Shown here piece after piece: positions 55,243-63,333 of a DNA stretch of 64,000 nucleotides. Below the pieces are notes generated by a model. It worked only from the letters and a program-made list of their open reading frames with translations. It ran no database searches and had not been told where the DNA came from. The first letter of the stretch is position 1. Each line of letters begins with the position of its first letter. The position numbers and the translations under genes are program-made. The stretch is from Rhodothermus marinus DSM 4252 (GTDB lineage: Bacteria > Bacteroidota > Rhodothermia > Rhodothermales > Rhodothermaceae). The stretch spans positions 2,026,874-2,090,873 of the forward strand of contig NC_013501.1 of the NCBI RefSeq assembly GCF_000024845.1, given 5' to 3'.

Positions 55243-55898
55243 TGGTTTCATCCGAAACAACCCCGGCGGCCGTGCGCGCGCGCATCCTGGAAACGGCACG
55301 ACGACGCTTCTTCCGGGAAGGCTATGCGCGGGTGACCATGGATGAACTCGCCCGCGCGCTGGGCATGAGCAAAAAAACGCTCTACCAGCACTTCCCCACC
55401 AAAGCCGCACTCGCCGCGGCCGTCATGGAAACCTTCCGATCGCAGGTGGCCGAAGGCCTCGGCCGCATTTTCTCGGACCACACGCTGTCGCTCCCCGAAC
55501 GCCTGGCCCGCGCCTTCGCCGAAGCGGCCCGCCACCTGCGCCAGATCGAAAAGCCGTTTCTGGAAGACCTGGCCCGCTTCCTCCCCGACGTCTGGGCCGA
55601 AACCGAACGCTTCCGCTCCGAGACGATCGCGCGCCTGCTGGGCAACGCGCTCCGGGAAGGTCAGGCGGCCGGGTTCATCCGGACCGACGTGCCCGTGGAA
55701 ATCATGCTCCGGAGCTTTCAGGCCGTGGCCGAGCGTCTGGTGACGCCTTCGGCACTCATGGAACTGCCCTACACGCTCCCGGAGATGATTCGTCTCGTGA
55801 TCCGGCTGCTGTTCGAGGGGGTGCTGACCGACGCCGCCCGCGCCGACTTCCGAAAAGCCCTCGATGCGATTGCTTCCGGGGAAAATCTGACCACCTGA
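55242..55898 (+). CDS. TetR/AcrR-family transcriptional regulator
   Basis: The 218-residue product starts at the ATG at 55242; the frame is open to 55134 but that extension lies over the promoter and operator. The N-terminal helix-turn-helix is clear (RARILETARRRFFREGYARV, TMDELARALGMSKKTLYQHF, residues ~10-55). The rest is a helical ligand-binding domain. It should sense a compound exported by the operon and repress it from the palindrome at its start. The membrane-fusion gene follows 13 bp later. Confidence 0.9.
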   Translation: MVSSETTPAAVRARILETARRRFFREGYARVTMDELARALGMSKKTLYQHFPTKAALAAAVMETFRSQVAEGLGRIFSDHTLSLPERLARAFAEAARHLRQIEKPFLEDLARFLPDVWAETERFRSETIARLLGNALREGQAAGFIRTDVPVEIMLRSFQAVAERLVTPSALMELPYTLPEMIRLVIRLLFEGVLTDAARADFRKALDAIASGENLTT

Positions 55899-55911
55899 CC
55901 TGAATCGCGCC

Positions 55912-56874
55912 ATGCGTACGCTCCTGCTTCCCGTACTACTGGGTGGCCTGCTGGCCGGATGCCGGGCCGCCCGCACCGACGTGCTCGAAGTCTCCGGCAC
56001 CATCGAGGCCACCGAAATCCAGCTGGCCGCCCGCACGACCGGTGAAATCGTGTGGTTCGCTGTGGACGAAGGCGATCGCGTCGCGCGCGGCCAGCCGCTG
56101 GTGTGCCAGGACACCACGCAGCTTGTGCTGCAGCTACGCCAGGCCGAGGCCGACGTGGCGGCCGCCCGCGCCAATCTGGCGCTGCTGGAGGCCGGCGCCC
56201 GCGCTGAAGACCTCGAGCAGGCCGAAGCCCGACGCCAGCAGGCGGAAACGCGTCTGGAACAGGCCCGCCGCGATGCGGCCCGCCTCGAAACGCTCCACGC
56301 GCAGGGCAGCGCCACCGACCGCCAGCTCGAAGACGCCCGGCTCCAGCTCCGGCTCGCCGAAGCCGAATACCGGGCCGCACAGGCCCAGCTCGAAAAGCTC
56401 CGGCACCTGGCCCGTCCCGAAGAGCTGGCCGTGGCCCGCGCCCGCGTCGCGCAGGCCGAAGCCCGGCGCGACCTGCTCCGCCGCCAGCTCGACGATGCCT
56501 GCCTGGAAGCCCCCACCGACGGCGTCGTCAGCCGTCGCGTGGCCGATCCGGGCGAACTGGCCGCCCCCGGCTCGGTGCTGCTGACGCTCGTCCGGCTCGA
56601 CACCGTCTACGTGCAGCTGTACATCCCCGAGCCGCTGATCGGCGCCATCCGCTACGGCCAGCCCGTCACGGTGCGCGTCGATACCTGGCCCGACCGCAGC
56701 TTCGAGGGCCATGTCACCTACATCGCGCCCGAGGCCGAATTCACCCCCCGCAACGTGCAGACGAAGGAAGACCGCACGCGGCTGGTCTTTCGCATCAAGG
56801 TGACGCTGCCCAATCCGGAAGGGCTGCTCAAACCCGGCATGCCCGCCGACGCCACGCTGCAACCCGCCGCCTGA
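55912..56874 (+). CDS. HlyD/YbhG-type membrane-fusion lipoprotein
   Basis: The 320-residue product has lipobox Leu-Ala-Gly-Cys (Cys17), a biotinyl-lipoyl-like first half (SGTIEATEIQLAARTTGEIV), a long coiled-coil hairpin (about 70-185; many Ala, Gln, Glu and Arg), the second lipoyl half (APTDGVVSRRVADPGELAAP) and a beta-barrel domain. It is the periplasmic adaptor between the ABC permeases and TolC. The lipid anchor replaces the usual N-terminal membrane helix. Confidence 0.9.
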   Translation: MRTLLLPVLLGGLLAGCRAARTDVLEVSGTIEATEIQLAARTTGEIVWFAVDEGDRVARGQPLVCQDTTQLVLQLRQAEADVAAARANLALLEAGARAEDLEQAEARRQQAETRLEQARRDAARLETLHAQGSATDRQLEDARLQLRLAEAEYRAAQAQLEKLRHLARPEELAVARARVAQAEARRDLLRRQLDDACLEAPTDGVVSRRVADPGELAAPGSVLLTLVRLDTVYVQLYIPEPLIGAIRYGQPVTVRVDTWPDRSFEGHVTYIAPEAEFTPRNVQTKEDRTRLVFRIKVTLPNPEGLLKPGMPADATLQPAA

Positions 56875-56877
56875 GCC

Positions 56878-57831
56878 ATGACGCCCCCGATCGAGCTGCG
56901 CGCCGTCACGAAACGCTTCGGGCCGATCACGGCCCTGGCCGGCGTGTCGCTGTCGGTCAGCGAAGGCGAGATGTTCGGGCTTGTCGGACCCGACGGCGCC
57001 GGCAAGACCACGCTGCTGCGCCTGGTGGCCGGCATCGCCCGGGCCGACGAGGGCGTCGTGCGCGTGCTCGGCCATGACCTGACCACCGAAGCCCGGCGCA
57101 TTCGCCCGTTCATCGGCTACATGGCCCAGCGGTTTTCGCTTTACGGCGACCTGACCGTCGAGGAAAACCTTCGTTTTTTCGCACGCCTGCACAGCACCGG
57201 CACCGACCGGGCCTGGCAGGAACGCCTGCTGGAGATGACCGGCCTGGCGCCGTTCCGCAACCGGCTGGCCGACTACCTTTCGGGCGGCATGAAGCAGAAG
57301 CTGGCGCTCATCTGCACGCTCGTCTATCGTCCACGGCTGCTGCTGCTCGACGAACCCACTACGGGCGTCGATCCCGTCGCCCGGCGTCAGTTCTGGGAGC
57401 TGCTCGTGGAGTTTCAGCAGGAAGGGCTGACGATCGTGCTGGCCACACCGTACCTGGACGAGGCCGAACGCTGCCACCGTGTGGCCCTGCTCCATCAGGG
57501 GCGCATCCTGGCGCTCGATACGCCCGAGGCGCTCCGGGCGTCGCTGCCCGGCCGCCTGTTCGAGCTGACGGCCACGCCCGTGCGCGAGGCGGCCCGCCGG
57601 CTTCGCACCTGGCTCGCGGCGCACCGCGTGCAGCTCATCGGCAACCGCATCCACCTGCTACTCGACCGCGACGACGAGCTGACGCCGTTGCTCGACCGCC
57701 TCGAAGCCGACGGCTCCGTGCAGGTGCACGACTGCCAGCCCATCGCGCCCACGCTGGAAAACGTCTTCCTCGCCTACCTGACCGAGCAGTCCACCCATCA
57801 AAGTAAATCGACGATGTACGATGAAACATAA
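56878..57831 (+). CDS. ABC exporter ATPase (first YbhF-half equivalent)
   Basis: The 317-residue product has Walker A GPDGAGKTT, signature LSGGMKQKLALICTL and Walker B LLLLDEPTTGVDP, with a His-free ATP switch at VLATPYLDEAERC (ATP where most ABC ATPases have TTH). The C-terminus ends in an unconserved tail. In E. coli YbhF two ATPase domains are fused; here they are two genes with tolC between them. It overlaps the tolC-like gene by 11 bp. Confidence 0.9.
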   Translation: MTPPIELRAVTKRFGPITALAGVSLSVSEGEMFGLVGPDGAGKTTLLRLVAGIARADEGVVRVLGHDLTTEARRIRPFIGYMAQRFSLYGDLTVEENLRFFARLHSTGTDRAWQERLLEMTGLAPFRNRLADYLSGGMKQKLALICTLVYRPRLLLLDEPTTGVDPVARRQFWELLVEFQQEGLTIVLATPYLDEAERCHRVALLHQGRILALDTPEALRASLPGRLFELTATPVREAARRLRTWLAAHRVQLIGNRIHLLLDRDDELTPLLDRLEADGSVQVHDCQPIAPTLENVFLAYLTEQSTHQSKSTMYDET

Positions 57832-59179
57832 GTATCCATCCCGGATGTTGCGCTGGTTACCGGGCCTGCTGCTGGGCTTCGGACTGGCGCTCGCGCTTCA
57901 GGCGCAACCCGTGCAGCTGACGCTGTCCGAAGCCGTCAGACAGGGGCTTCGGACGCATCCCGATCTGGCCGCCGCCGAAGCGGCCGTCGCGGCCGCACAG
58001 GCCCGCATCGGTCAGGCCCGCGCGGCCTTTCAGCCCCGGCTGCAGTTTTCGGCCGGCTATCAGCGGCTGAGCGAGATCACGCCGTTTGCCATCACGATGC
58101 CGCTGCCGGGTGCCGAACCCATCGAGATCACGCCCAACATTCCGAATCAGTATCAATTGCAGCTTTCGCTGCAGCAGCCGCTGTTTCAGGGCGGACGGCT
58201 ACGGGCTCAGCTCGAGGCGGCGCGGCAGGAAGCGGCGGCGGCCGCTGCCGGGCAGCACGCCCGGCGCGAGGCGCTCGCCTATCGCATCGCCGCGGCCTAC
58301 TGGCAGCACGTGGAAGCCGAAGCGCTGGCCCGTGCCGCCGAGGAGAACGTCCGACGTCTGGAAGCGCACCTGCAGGACGCCCGCAACCGGCAGGCGCAGG
58401 GGCTCCTGCTCGAAAGCGAGGTGCTCGATGTGGAAGTCGCACTGGAGCAGGCCCGGCTCGAAGCGCTCCGGCAGCGGCAGGTGGCCCGACTCACCGCCGT
58501 CACCCTGAGCAGCCTGGTGGGCCTGCCGCCGGACACGCCGCTCGTGCTATCGGACCGGCCCGACACCGCCGCGCAGCCGGTGCCGTCGCTCGACAGCCTG
58601 CGCGCGCTGGCCCTGCACCGGCGGCCCGACCTGGCCGCGCTCCGGCACACCATCGCCCGGGCCGACGCACTGCGCTCCATGGCCCGGGCCGGCTGGTGGC
58701 CGCAGGTGACGCTCGTCGGGCGCTACCTCTACGCCCGACCCAACCCGCGCATCATCCCGCTACAGGATCGCTTCGAGGAGACATGGGAAGTCGGACTTTC
58801 GCTCACGCTTGACCTGTGGAACGGCCTGCGCACGCACCATCAGGTGGCCGAGGCCACGGCGCTGCGCCGCCAGGCCGAAGCGCAGGAGGCCGCCACGCTG
58901 CGCACGCTGGACGTAACGCTGGCGCAGGCGCGGCTCGGCGTCGAACAGGCCTACGAGCGGTTGCGCCTGGCCCGGCTGGTGGTCCGGCAGGCCGAAGCCC
59001 GGTATGCGCTCGTGCGCGATCAGTTCGCCCAGGGGCTGCGCACCAGCCGCGACCGGCTCGATGCCGAAACGGCGCTGGCGCAGGCCCGCGCCCGGGAGAT
59101 TCAGGCACAGACGGCCTGCGCGCTCGCCTGGCTGGCACTGTATCAGGCCACCGGTACGCTGACCGAACACCTGCCATGA
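57821..59179 (+). CDS. TolC-family outer-membrane efflux protein
   Basis: The 452-residue product has a signal peptide (ending ALQAQ) and the duplicated TolC pattern of long helices and short strands: LTLSEAVRQGLRTHPDLAAA at the start of the mature protein, NQYQLQLSLQQPLFQGGRLR, and in the second half HRRPDLAALRHTIARADALR and EVGLSLTLDLWNGLRTHHQV. It would form the outer-membrane exit duct for the ABC system. The start overlaps the upstream ATPase gene; MLRWLPG eight codons on is an alternative start. Its stop overlaps the next ATG. Confidence 0.92.
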   Translation: MKHKYPSRMLRWLPGLLLGFGLALALQAQPVQLTLSEAVRQGLRTHPDLAAAEAAVAAAQARIGQARAAFQPRLQFSAGYQRLSEITPFAITMPLPGAEPIEITPNIPNQYQLQLSLQQPLFQGGRLRAQLEAARQEAAAAAAGQHARREALAYRIAAAYWQHVEAEALARAAEENVRRLEAHLQDARNRQAQGLLLESEVLDVEVALEQARLEALRQRQVARLTAVTLSSLVGLPPDTPLVLSDRPDTAAQPVPSLDSLRALALHRRPDLAALRHTIARADALRSMARAGWWPQVTLVGRYLYARPNPRIIPLQDRFEETWEVGLSLTLDLWNGLRTHHQVAEATALRRQAEAQEAATLRTLDVTLAQARLGVEQAYERLRLARLVVRQAEARYALVRDQFAQGLRTSRDRLDAETALAQARAREIQAQTACALAWLALYQATGTLTEHLP

Positions 59180-60114
59180 GCACGCCCGCCATCGACGTAC
59201 GCGACCTGACGCGTCGCTTCGGCAGCTTCACAGCCGTCGATCACGTGACGTTTCAGGTGGAGGCCGGCGAGATCTTCGGCTTTCTGGGCGCCAACGGTGC
59301 CGGCAAATCGACCACCATCCGCATGCTCTGCGGCCTGTTGCCGCCGTCGGAGGGCACGGCCCGCGTGGCCGGGTTCGACGTGGCCCGCGAGCCCTACCGC
59401 GTGCGCCAGGCCATCGGCTACATGGCCCAGAAGTTCTCGCTCTACGAAGACCTGACCGGGCTGGAGAACCTGTACTTCTTCGGGACGGCCTACGGACTGA
59501 CGGGCCGCCGGCTCGAAACGCGCATCCGCGAGGTTACGGCCCGCGTGGGCCTGAGCGGACAGGAACGTCGTCTGGTGCGCGAGCTGCCCACCGGCTGGCG
59601 GCAGCGGCTGGCGCTGGCCAGTGCGCTGTTGCACGAACCGTCCGTGGTGTTTCTGGACGAGCCCACCAGCGGCGTCGATCCACTGGCCCGGCGTCGCTTC
59701 TGGGACCTGATCGCTGAGCTGGCCGCTGAGGGCACCACCGTGTTCGTCACCACACACTACCTGGACGAAGCCGAGTACTGCAACCGGCTGGGCCTCATCC
59801 AGAGCGGCCGGCTCATCGCGCTGGGTGCGCCCGAGGCGCTGAAGGCCCGCTACCTGACCCGCCCGCTGTACGAACTGGAGGCCATCCCATTGCGCGCCGC
59901 CCTGGAAGCGCTGCGCCGGATGCCCGAAGTGTTCGAGGCGGATCCCTTCGGGAGCCGCATTCACGTGACGCTGCAGGATCGCGCTCTCGATCCCGAGCTG
60001 CTCGTGCGCCGCCTGCGCGAAGCAGGGCTGACGGTCGCCGGCATTCGCCCCATCGTGCCCACGCTCGAAGACGTGTTTCTGCATCTGATCGAACATCCCC
60101 CCGCCGAAACCTGA
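59176..60114 (+). CDS. ABC exporter ATPase (second YbhF-half equivalent)
   Basis: The 312-residue product starts at 59176 in an ATGA overlap with tolC; the longer in-frame region upstream is Arg/Pro-rich shadow of tolC. It has Walker A GANGAGKST, Walker B VVFLDEPTSGVDP and TTHYLDEAEYC. The signature is LPTGWRQRLALASAL, not LSGGQ, a variant that also occurs in the C-terminal half of YbhF, so this is probably the non-canonical half of a heterodimer with the 56878-57831 protein. Confidence 0.92.
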   Translation: MSTPAIDVRDLTRRFGSFTAVDHVTFQVEAGEIFGFLGANGAGKSTTIRMLCGLLPPSEGTARVAGFDVAREPYRVRQAIGYMAQKFSLYEDLTGLENLYFFGTAYGLTGRRLETRIREVTARVGLSGQERRLVRELPTGWRQRLALASALLHEPSVVFLDEPTSGVDPLARRRFWDLIAELAAEGTTVFVTTHYLDEAEYCNRLGLIQSGRLIALGAPEALKARYLTRPLYELEAIPLRAALEALRRMPEVFEADPFGSRIHVTLQDRALDPELLVRRLREAGLTVAGIRPIVPTLEDVFLHLIEHPPAET

Positions 60115-60121
60115 CCCGGCC

Positions 60122-61267
60122 ATGGCTGCGCTGCGCATGATCGCGACGCTGTTCGTCAAAGAATTCACCCAGATCCGGCGCGATCCGCTCTCGCTGGGGA
60201 TGCTCATCGCGCTGCCGGCCTTTCTGCTGATTCTGTTCGGCTACGCGCTCACGTTCGACGTGCGCAACCTGGCGCTGGGCGTGTGCGACCAGGACGGGTC
60301 GGCGGCCAGCCGCGAGCTCATCCGACGCTTTGCGATCACCGAATACTTCGACCTGAAACGTCAGGTGGACGATCCGCGGGCGCTCACGCGGCTCATCGAT
60401 CACGAGGTGATCCAGGTGGGTCTGGTCATTCCGCCGGACTTCGAGGAGCGGCTCGAGGCGGGACGTCCGGCGCCGGTTCAGTTTCTGGTGGACGGCACGA
60501 ACGCCACGATCGCCTCGGCCGTCACGGGCTACGCCGATGCCATCGTCCGGGCATTCAGCGGCCAGGTGGTGCTGGAACAGATGCTGCGCGCCGGGCACCG
60601 TCCGCCGCCGGCGGCCGTCTCCGTCGAGGCCCGCATCTGGTACAACCCCGAGCTGGAAAGCGCCCGCTTCCTGCTGCCCGGTCTGATCGCCTTTCTGCTC
60701 ATGGTAGCCACGGTGGTGGCCACATCGCTTTCGGTTACGCGCGAGCGGGAACGTGGCACCATGGAGCAGCTCGTGCTGGCCCCGCTGGAGCCCTACCAGC
60801 TCGTGCTGGGCAAGACGCTGCCCTATCTGCTGGTGGCGATCGGCTCGACCATCTTGATCCTGCTCGTCGGACGCCTGCTGTTCGACGTGGAAGTGCGCGG
60901 CGAGTTGCTCGTGCTGGCCTTCGTGGTGCTGGCCTACCTGCTGGCCGGTCTCGGCCAGGGCCTGTTGATTTCGACCGTCGCGCCCAGCCAGCAGGTAGCC
61001 TTTCAGATTGCCATCATCAGCACGCTATTGCCCACGTTCATCCTCTCGGGCTTCGTTTTTCCCATTTACAACATGCCGCCGGTCATCCAGGCCCTCACCT
61101 ATCTGGTGCCGGCCCGCTACTTCCTGGTGGCGCTGCGGGGAGTGATGCTGAAAGGAACCGGGCTGGCCGTTTTCTGGCCCGATGTGCTGCTGCTGTTGCT
61201 TTTTGCAGGGCTCATGCTCACGCTGAGCAGCATTCGCCTGCGCCGTCTGTTTCAACACCTGATGTGA
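60122..61267 (+). CDS. ABC-2 exporter permease (YbhS-like)
   Basis: The 381-residue product has an N-terminal membrane helix after VKEFTQIRRDPLSLGMLIAL, a large extracytoplasmic domain (about 45-175), then five membrane helices with the marker RERERGTMEQLVLAPLEPYQ near 205-225 and FVFPIYNMPPVIQALTYLVP near 310-330. It is 7 bp after the ATPase gene and pairs with the next permease. Confidence 0.93.
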   Translation: MAALRMIATLFVKEFTQIRRDPLSLGMLIALPAFLLILFGYALTFDVRNLALGVCDQDGSAASRELIRRFAITEYFDLKRQVDDPRALTRLIDHEVIQVGLVIPPDFEERLEAGRPAPVQFLVDGTNATIASAVTGYADAIVRAFSGQVVLEQMLRAGHRPPPAAVSVEARIWYNPELESARFLLPGLIAFLLMVATVVATSLSVTRERERGTMEQLVLAPLEPYQLVLGKTLPYLLVAIGSTILILLVGRLLFDVEVRGELLVLAFVVLAYLLAGLGQGLLISTVAPSQQVAFQIAIISTLLPTFILSGFVFPIYNMPPVIQALTYLVPARYFLVALRGVMLKGTGLAVFWPDVLLLLLFAGLMLTLSSIRLRRLFQHLM

Positions 61268-61273
61268 GCCGCC

Positions 61274-62368
61274 ATGGAACAGGTGCTCGCTTTTCTGCGG
61301 AAAGAGTTTCGCCAGTTGCGGCGCGATCCGCGCATGCTGTTTCTGCTGATCGTGCCGCCGATCGTGCAGCTCGTGCTGCTGGGCTATGCGGCCAACCTGG
61401 ACGTGCGACACGTGCCGCTCGTCGTGTGCGATCCGGTGCCCTCGGCCACCAGCCGCGACCTCGTCCAGCGGCTGGTAGCCAGCACCTACTTCGACCTTGT
61501 CGGCTACGAGCCCGACGCGCGGCGCGTCGGCGAATGGCTCGACCGCGGGGAGGCCACCGTGGCGCTGGTCTTCCCGCCCGACTTCGGGAAAGCCGTGGCG
61601 CAGGGCGCCACGGCCTCGGTCCAGCTGCTGGTGGACGGCAGCGAGACGAACACGGCCACCGTCGCCCTGAGCTATGCGTCGCAGATCATCCAGCACGCCC
61701 TCGGTGTCGGTGCCGTTTCGGCCGGAGTCGTGCCCGAGCTGCGCGTGTGGTTCAACCCGGCGCTCTCCAGCCGCTGGTTCATCATCCCCGGGCTGGTGGG
61801 TCTGTTGCTGACCGTGATGACCACCGTGCTGACGGCGCTGGCGCTGGTGAAGGAAAAAGAGACGGGCACGCTGGAACAACTGCTGGTGACGCCGCTGCGT
61901 CCGGCCACCGTGCTGCTGGGCAAGCTCGTACCGTTTCTGCTGATCGGGCTACTGGACGTGCTGCTGGTAGTGCTGGTGGCGACGCTGTGGTTTCAGGTGC
62001 CGCTGCGCGGTAGCGTTCCCCTGCTGTTCGGTAGCGCGTTGCTTTTTCTGCTCAACACACTGGGGCTCGGGCTGCTCATCTCCACGCTGAGCCGCACGCA
62101 GCAGCAGGCGCTCATCGGTGCCGCCTTTTTCGCGCTCATGCCCATGATCATCCTTTCCGGCTTCGTCTTCCCCATCGAGAGCATGCCGCCCGTGATCCGG
62201 GCTGTCACCTACATCGTACCCCTGCGCTACTTTCTGACCATCGTGCGGGGCATTTTCCTGAAAGGCGTGGGCATGCCGGCGCTCTGGGAGGAGATGCTGG
62301 CGCTGCTCGTGCTGGGGTTGCTCCTGTTTGGCCTGAGCACCTGGCGCTTCCGCCGCCAGCTGCATTGA
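61274..62368 (+). CDS. ABC-2 exporter permease (YbhR-like)
   Basis: The 364-residue product shows the same topology as its neighbour: one helix after RKEFRQLRRDPRMLFLLIVP, an exported domain, and five more helices with KEKETGTLEQLLVTPLRPAT and FVFPIESMPPVIRAVTYIVP. With the preceding gene it forms the heterodimeric membrane part. It ends 14 bp from the convergent TerB gene; I see no separate terminator in that gap. Confidence 0.93.
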   Translation: MEQVLAFLRKEFRQLRRDPRMLFLLIVPPIVQLVLLGYAANLDVRHVPLVVCDPVPSATSRDLVQRLVASTYFDLVGYEPDARRVGEWLDRGEATVALVFPPDFGKAVAQGATASVQLLVDGSETNTATVALSYASQIIQHALGVGAVSAGVVPELRVWFNPALSSRWFIIPGLVGLLLTVMTTVLTALALVKEKETGTLEQLLVTPLRPATVLLGKLVPFLLIGLLDVLLVVLVATLWFQVPLRGSVPLLFGSALLFLLNTLGLGLLISTLSRTQQQALIGAAFFALMPMIILSGFVFPIESMPPVIRAVTYIVPLRYFLTIVRGIFLKGVGMPALWEEMLALLVLGLLLFGLSTWRFRRQLH

Positions 62369-62382
62369 TGCTGCGCCTGCGT

Positions 62383-63192
62383 TCAGGCGGGGCTCAGTTC
62401 AGGGGCATCCACGTGCGGGCCCAGCTCCCAGAGATCGACCAGTTCGTTGAGCAGGTCCTCTTCGGTGTCCAGGAAGGTGCCGTCGGCGTTGGCGATCTGC
62501 ACCAGGTCGTGGAAGGCCGTCAGTCGCTGCGCGGGCGTAAGCGCCATCTTGATCGCCTCGGCCGAAGCGCGCAGTTCGGCGTCGGTCAGTCCTTCGGCGT
62601 AGCGGTCGATCGCCTCCTGCAGCACAGCCGCCAGTTGCTGGTCGGTCAGGTCCGGACACCAGGCGCGAAGCTTGCGCACGATGATCTGCCGCTCCTGACG
62701 CGTGAGTTCGTGATCGACGCCGTGCGCCAGCACCAGATAGAGCAGCGCCAGATGGATGAGCACTTCGGGAATGCCTTCCTGGCCCGGATCGAGCACGCGC
62801 ACCCGCTCGTAGGGCGGCTCGAGGCCCCAGCGCCGGGCTACCATCTCCAGCAACTGGCGCTCGCTTTCCATGACGATCCCGTCGGCCTCCACGATGCGCA
62901 ACAGATCGTGCAGCACGACCTGACGCTGCGCCTGTGAGAGATGGGGTTCGACAGCCTCCAGTGTGGCCTGCAGCAGCGCCTCCGGGTCTTCGGCGGCCAG
63001 CAGCACATCGAACGCCTCCAGGACCAGCGCCCGCAGCTGGTCGGGCGGGATGGTCGGACAACGGGCCTGTAGCTGGTCGATGACCGCCTCCAGTCTACCG
63101 TCGCCGACCGGCAAGCCCTCGCGGGAAGCCGCAATCAGATACAGGAGTGCCAGTTCCTGCAGCCGGCCGGCCATGCAGCGCGTCTCGGACAT
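62383..63192 (-). CDS. Tandem TerB-like protein
   Basis: The 269-residue product is entirely helical and made of two similar halves, each ending in the TerB-type motif: LLRIVEADGIVMESERQLLE (~98-117) and LVQIANADGTFLDTEEDLLN (~230-249). Each half has the aDG acidic motif that in TerB binds metal. No membrane segment or signal peptide is seen, so it should be cytoplasmic. TerB-like domains occur in stress-response and membrane-linked systems; the function here is unknown. An ATG at 63174 is an alternative start. Confidence 0.75.
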   Translation of the reverse strand: MSETRCMAGRLQELALLYLIAASREGLPVGDGRLEAVIDQLQARCPTIPPDQLRALVLEAFDVLLAAEDPEALLQATLEAVEPHLSQAQRQVVLHDLLRIVEADGIVMESERQLLEMVARRWGLEPPYERVRVLDPGQEGIPEVLIHLALLYLVLAHGVDHELTRQERQIIVRKLRAWCPDLTDQQLAAVLQEAIDRYAEGLTDAELRASAEAIKMALTPAQRLTAFHDLVQIANADGTFLDTEEDLLNELVDLWELGPHVDAPELSPA

Positions 63193-63333
63193 GCGATATC
63201 CCTCTGTTTTTATGGAGGTTCTCTATCGTCAGCCCGTGCGGGCGGAATCCTCAACCCGGCCTGTATCGGCCAGCCGGCTGTGTTTCTTTAACAAATTTCT
63301 GAAAGTAAGGTGCTTGGTTGCAAGGCCAGTTTG
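63193..63333. other. Intergenic region between Pat-like and TerB genes
   Basis: 141 bp between two minus-strand genes. It must carry the leader of the TerB-like gene. No strong promoter or terminator stands out. Confidence 0.4.

Noticed and set aside
58816-59175. N-terminal extension of the second exporter ATPase
   Set aside because: It overlaps tolC in another frame and lacks similarity to ABC proteins; the ATGA overlap at 59176 gives a normal ATPase start.
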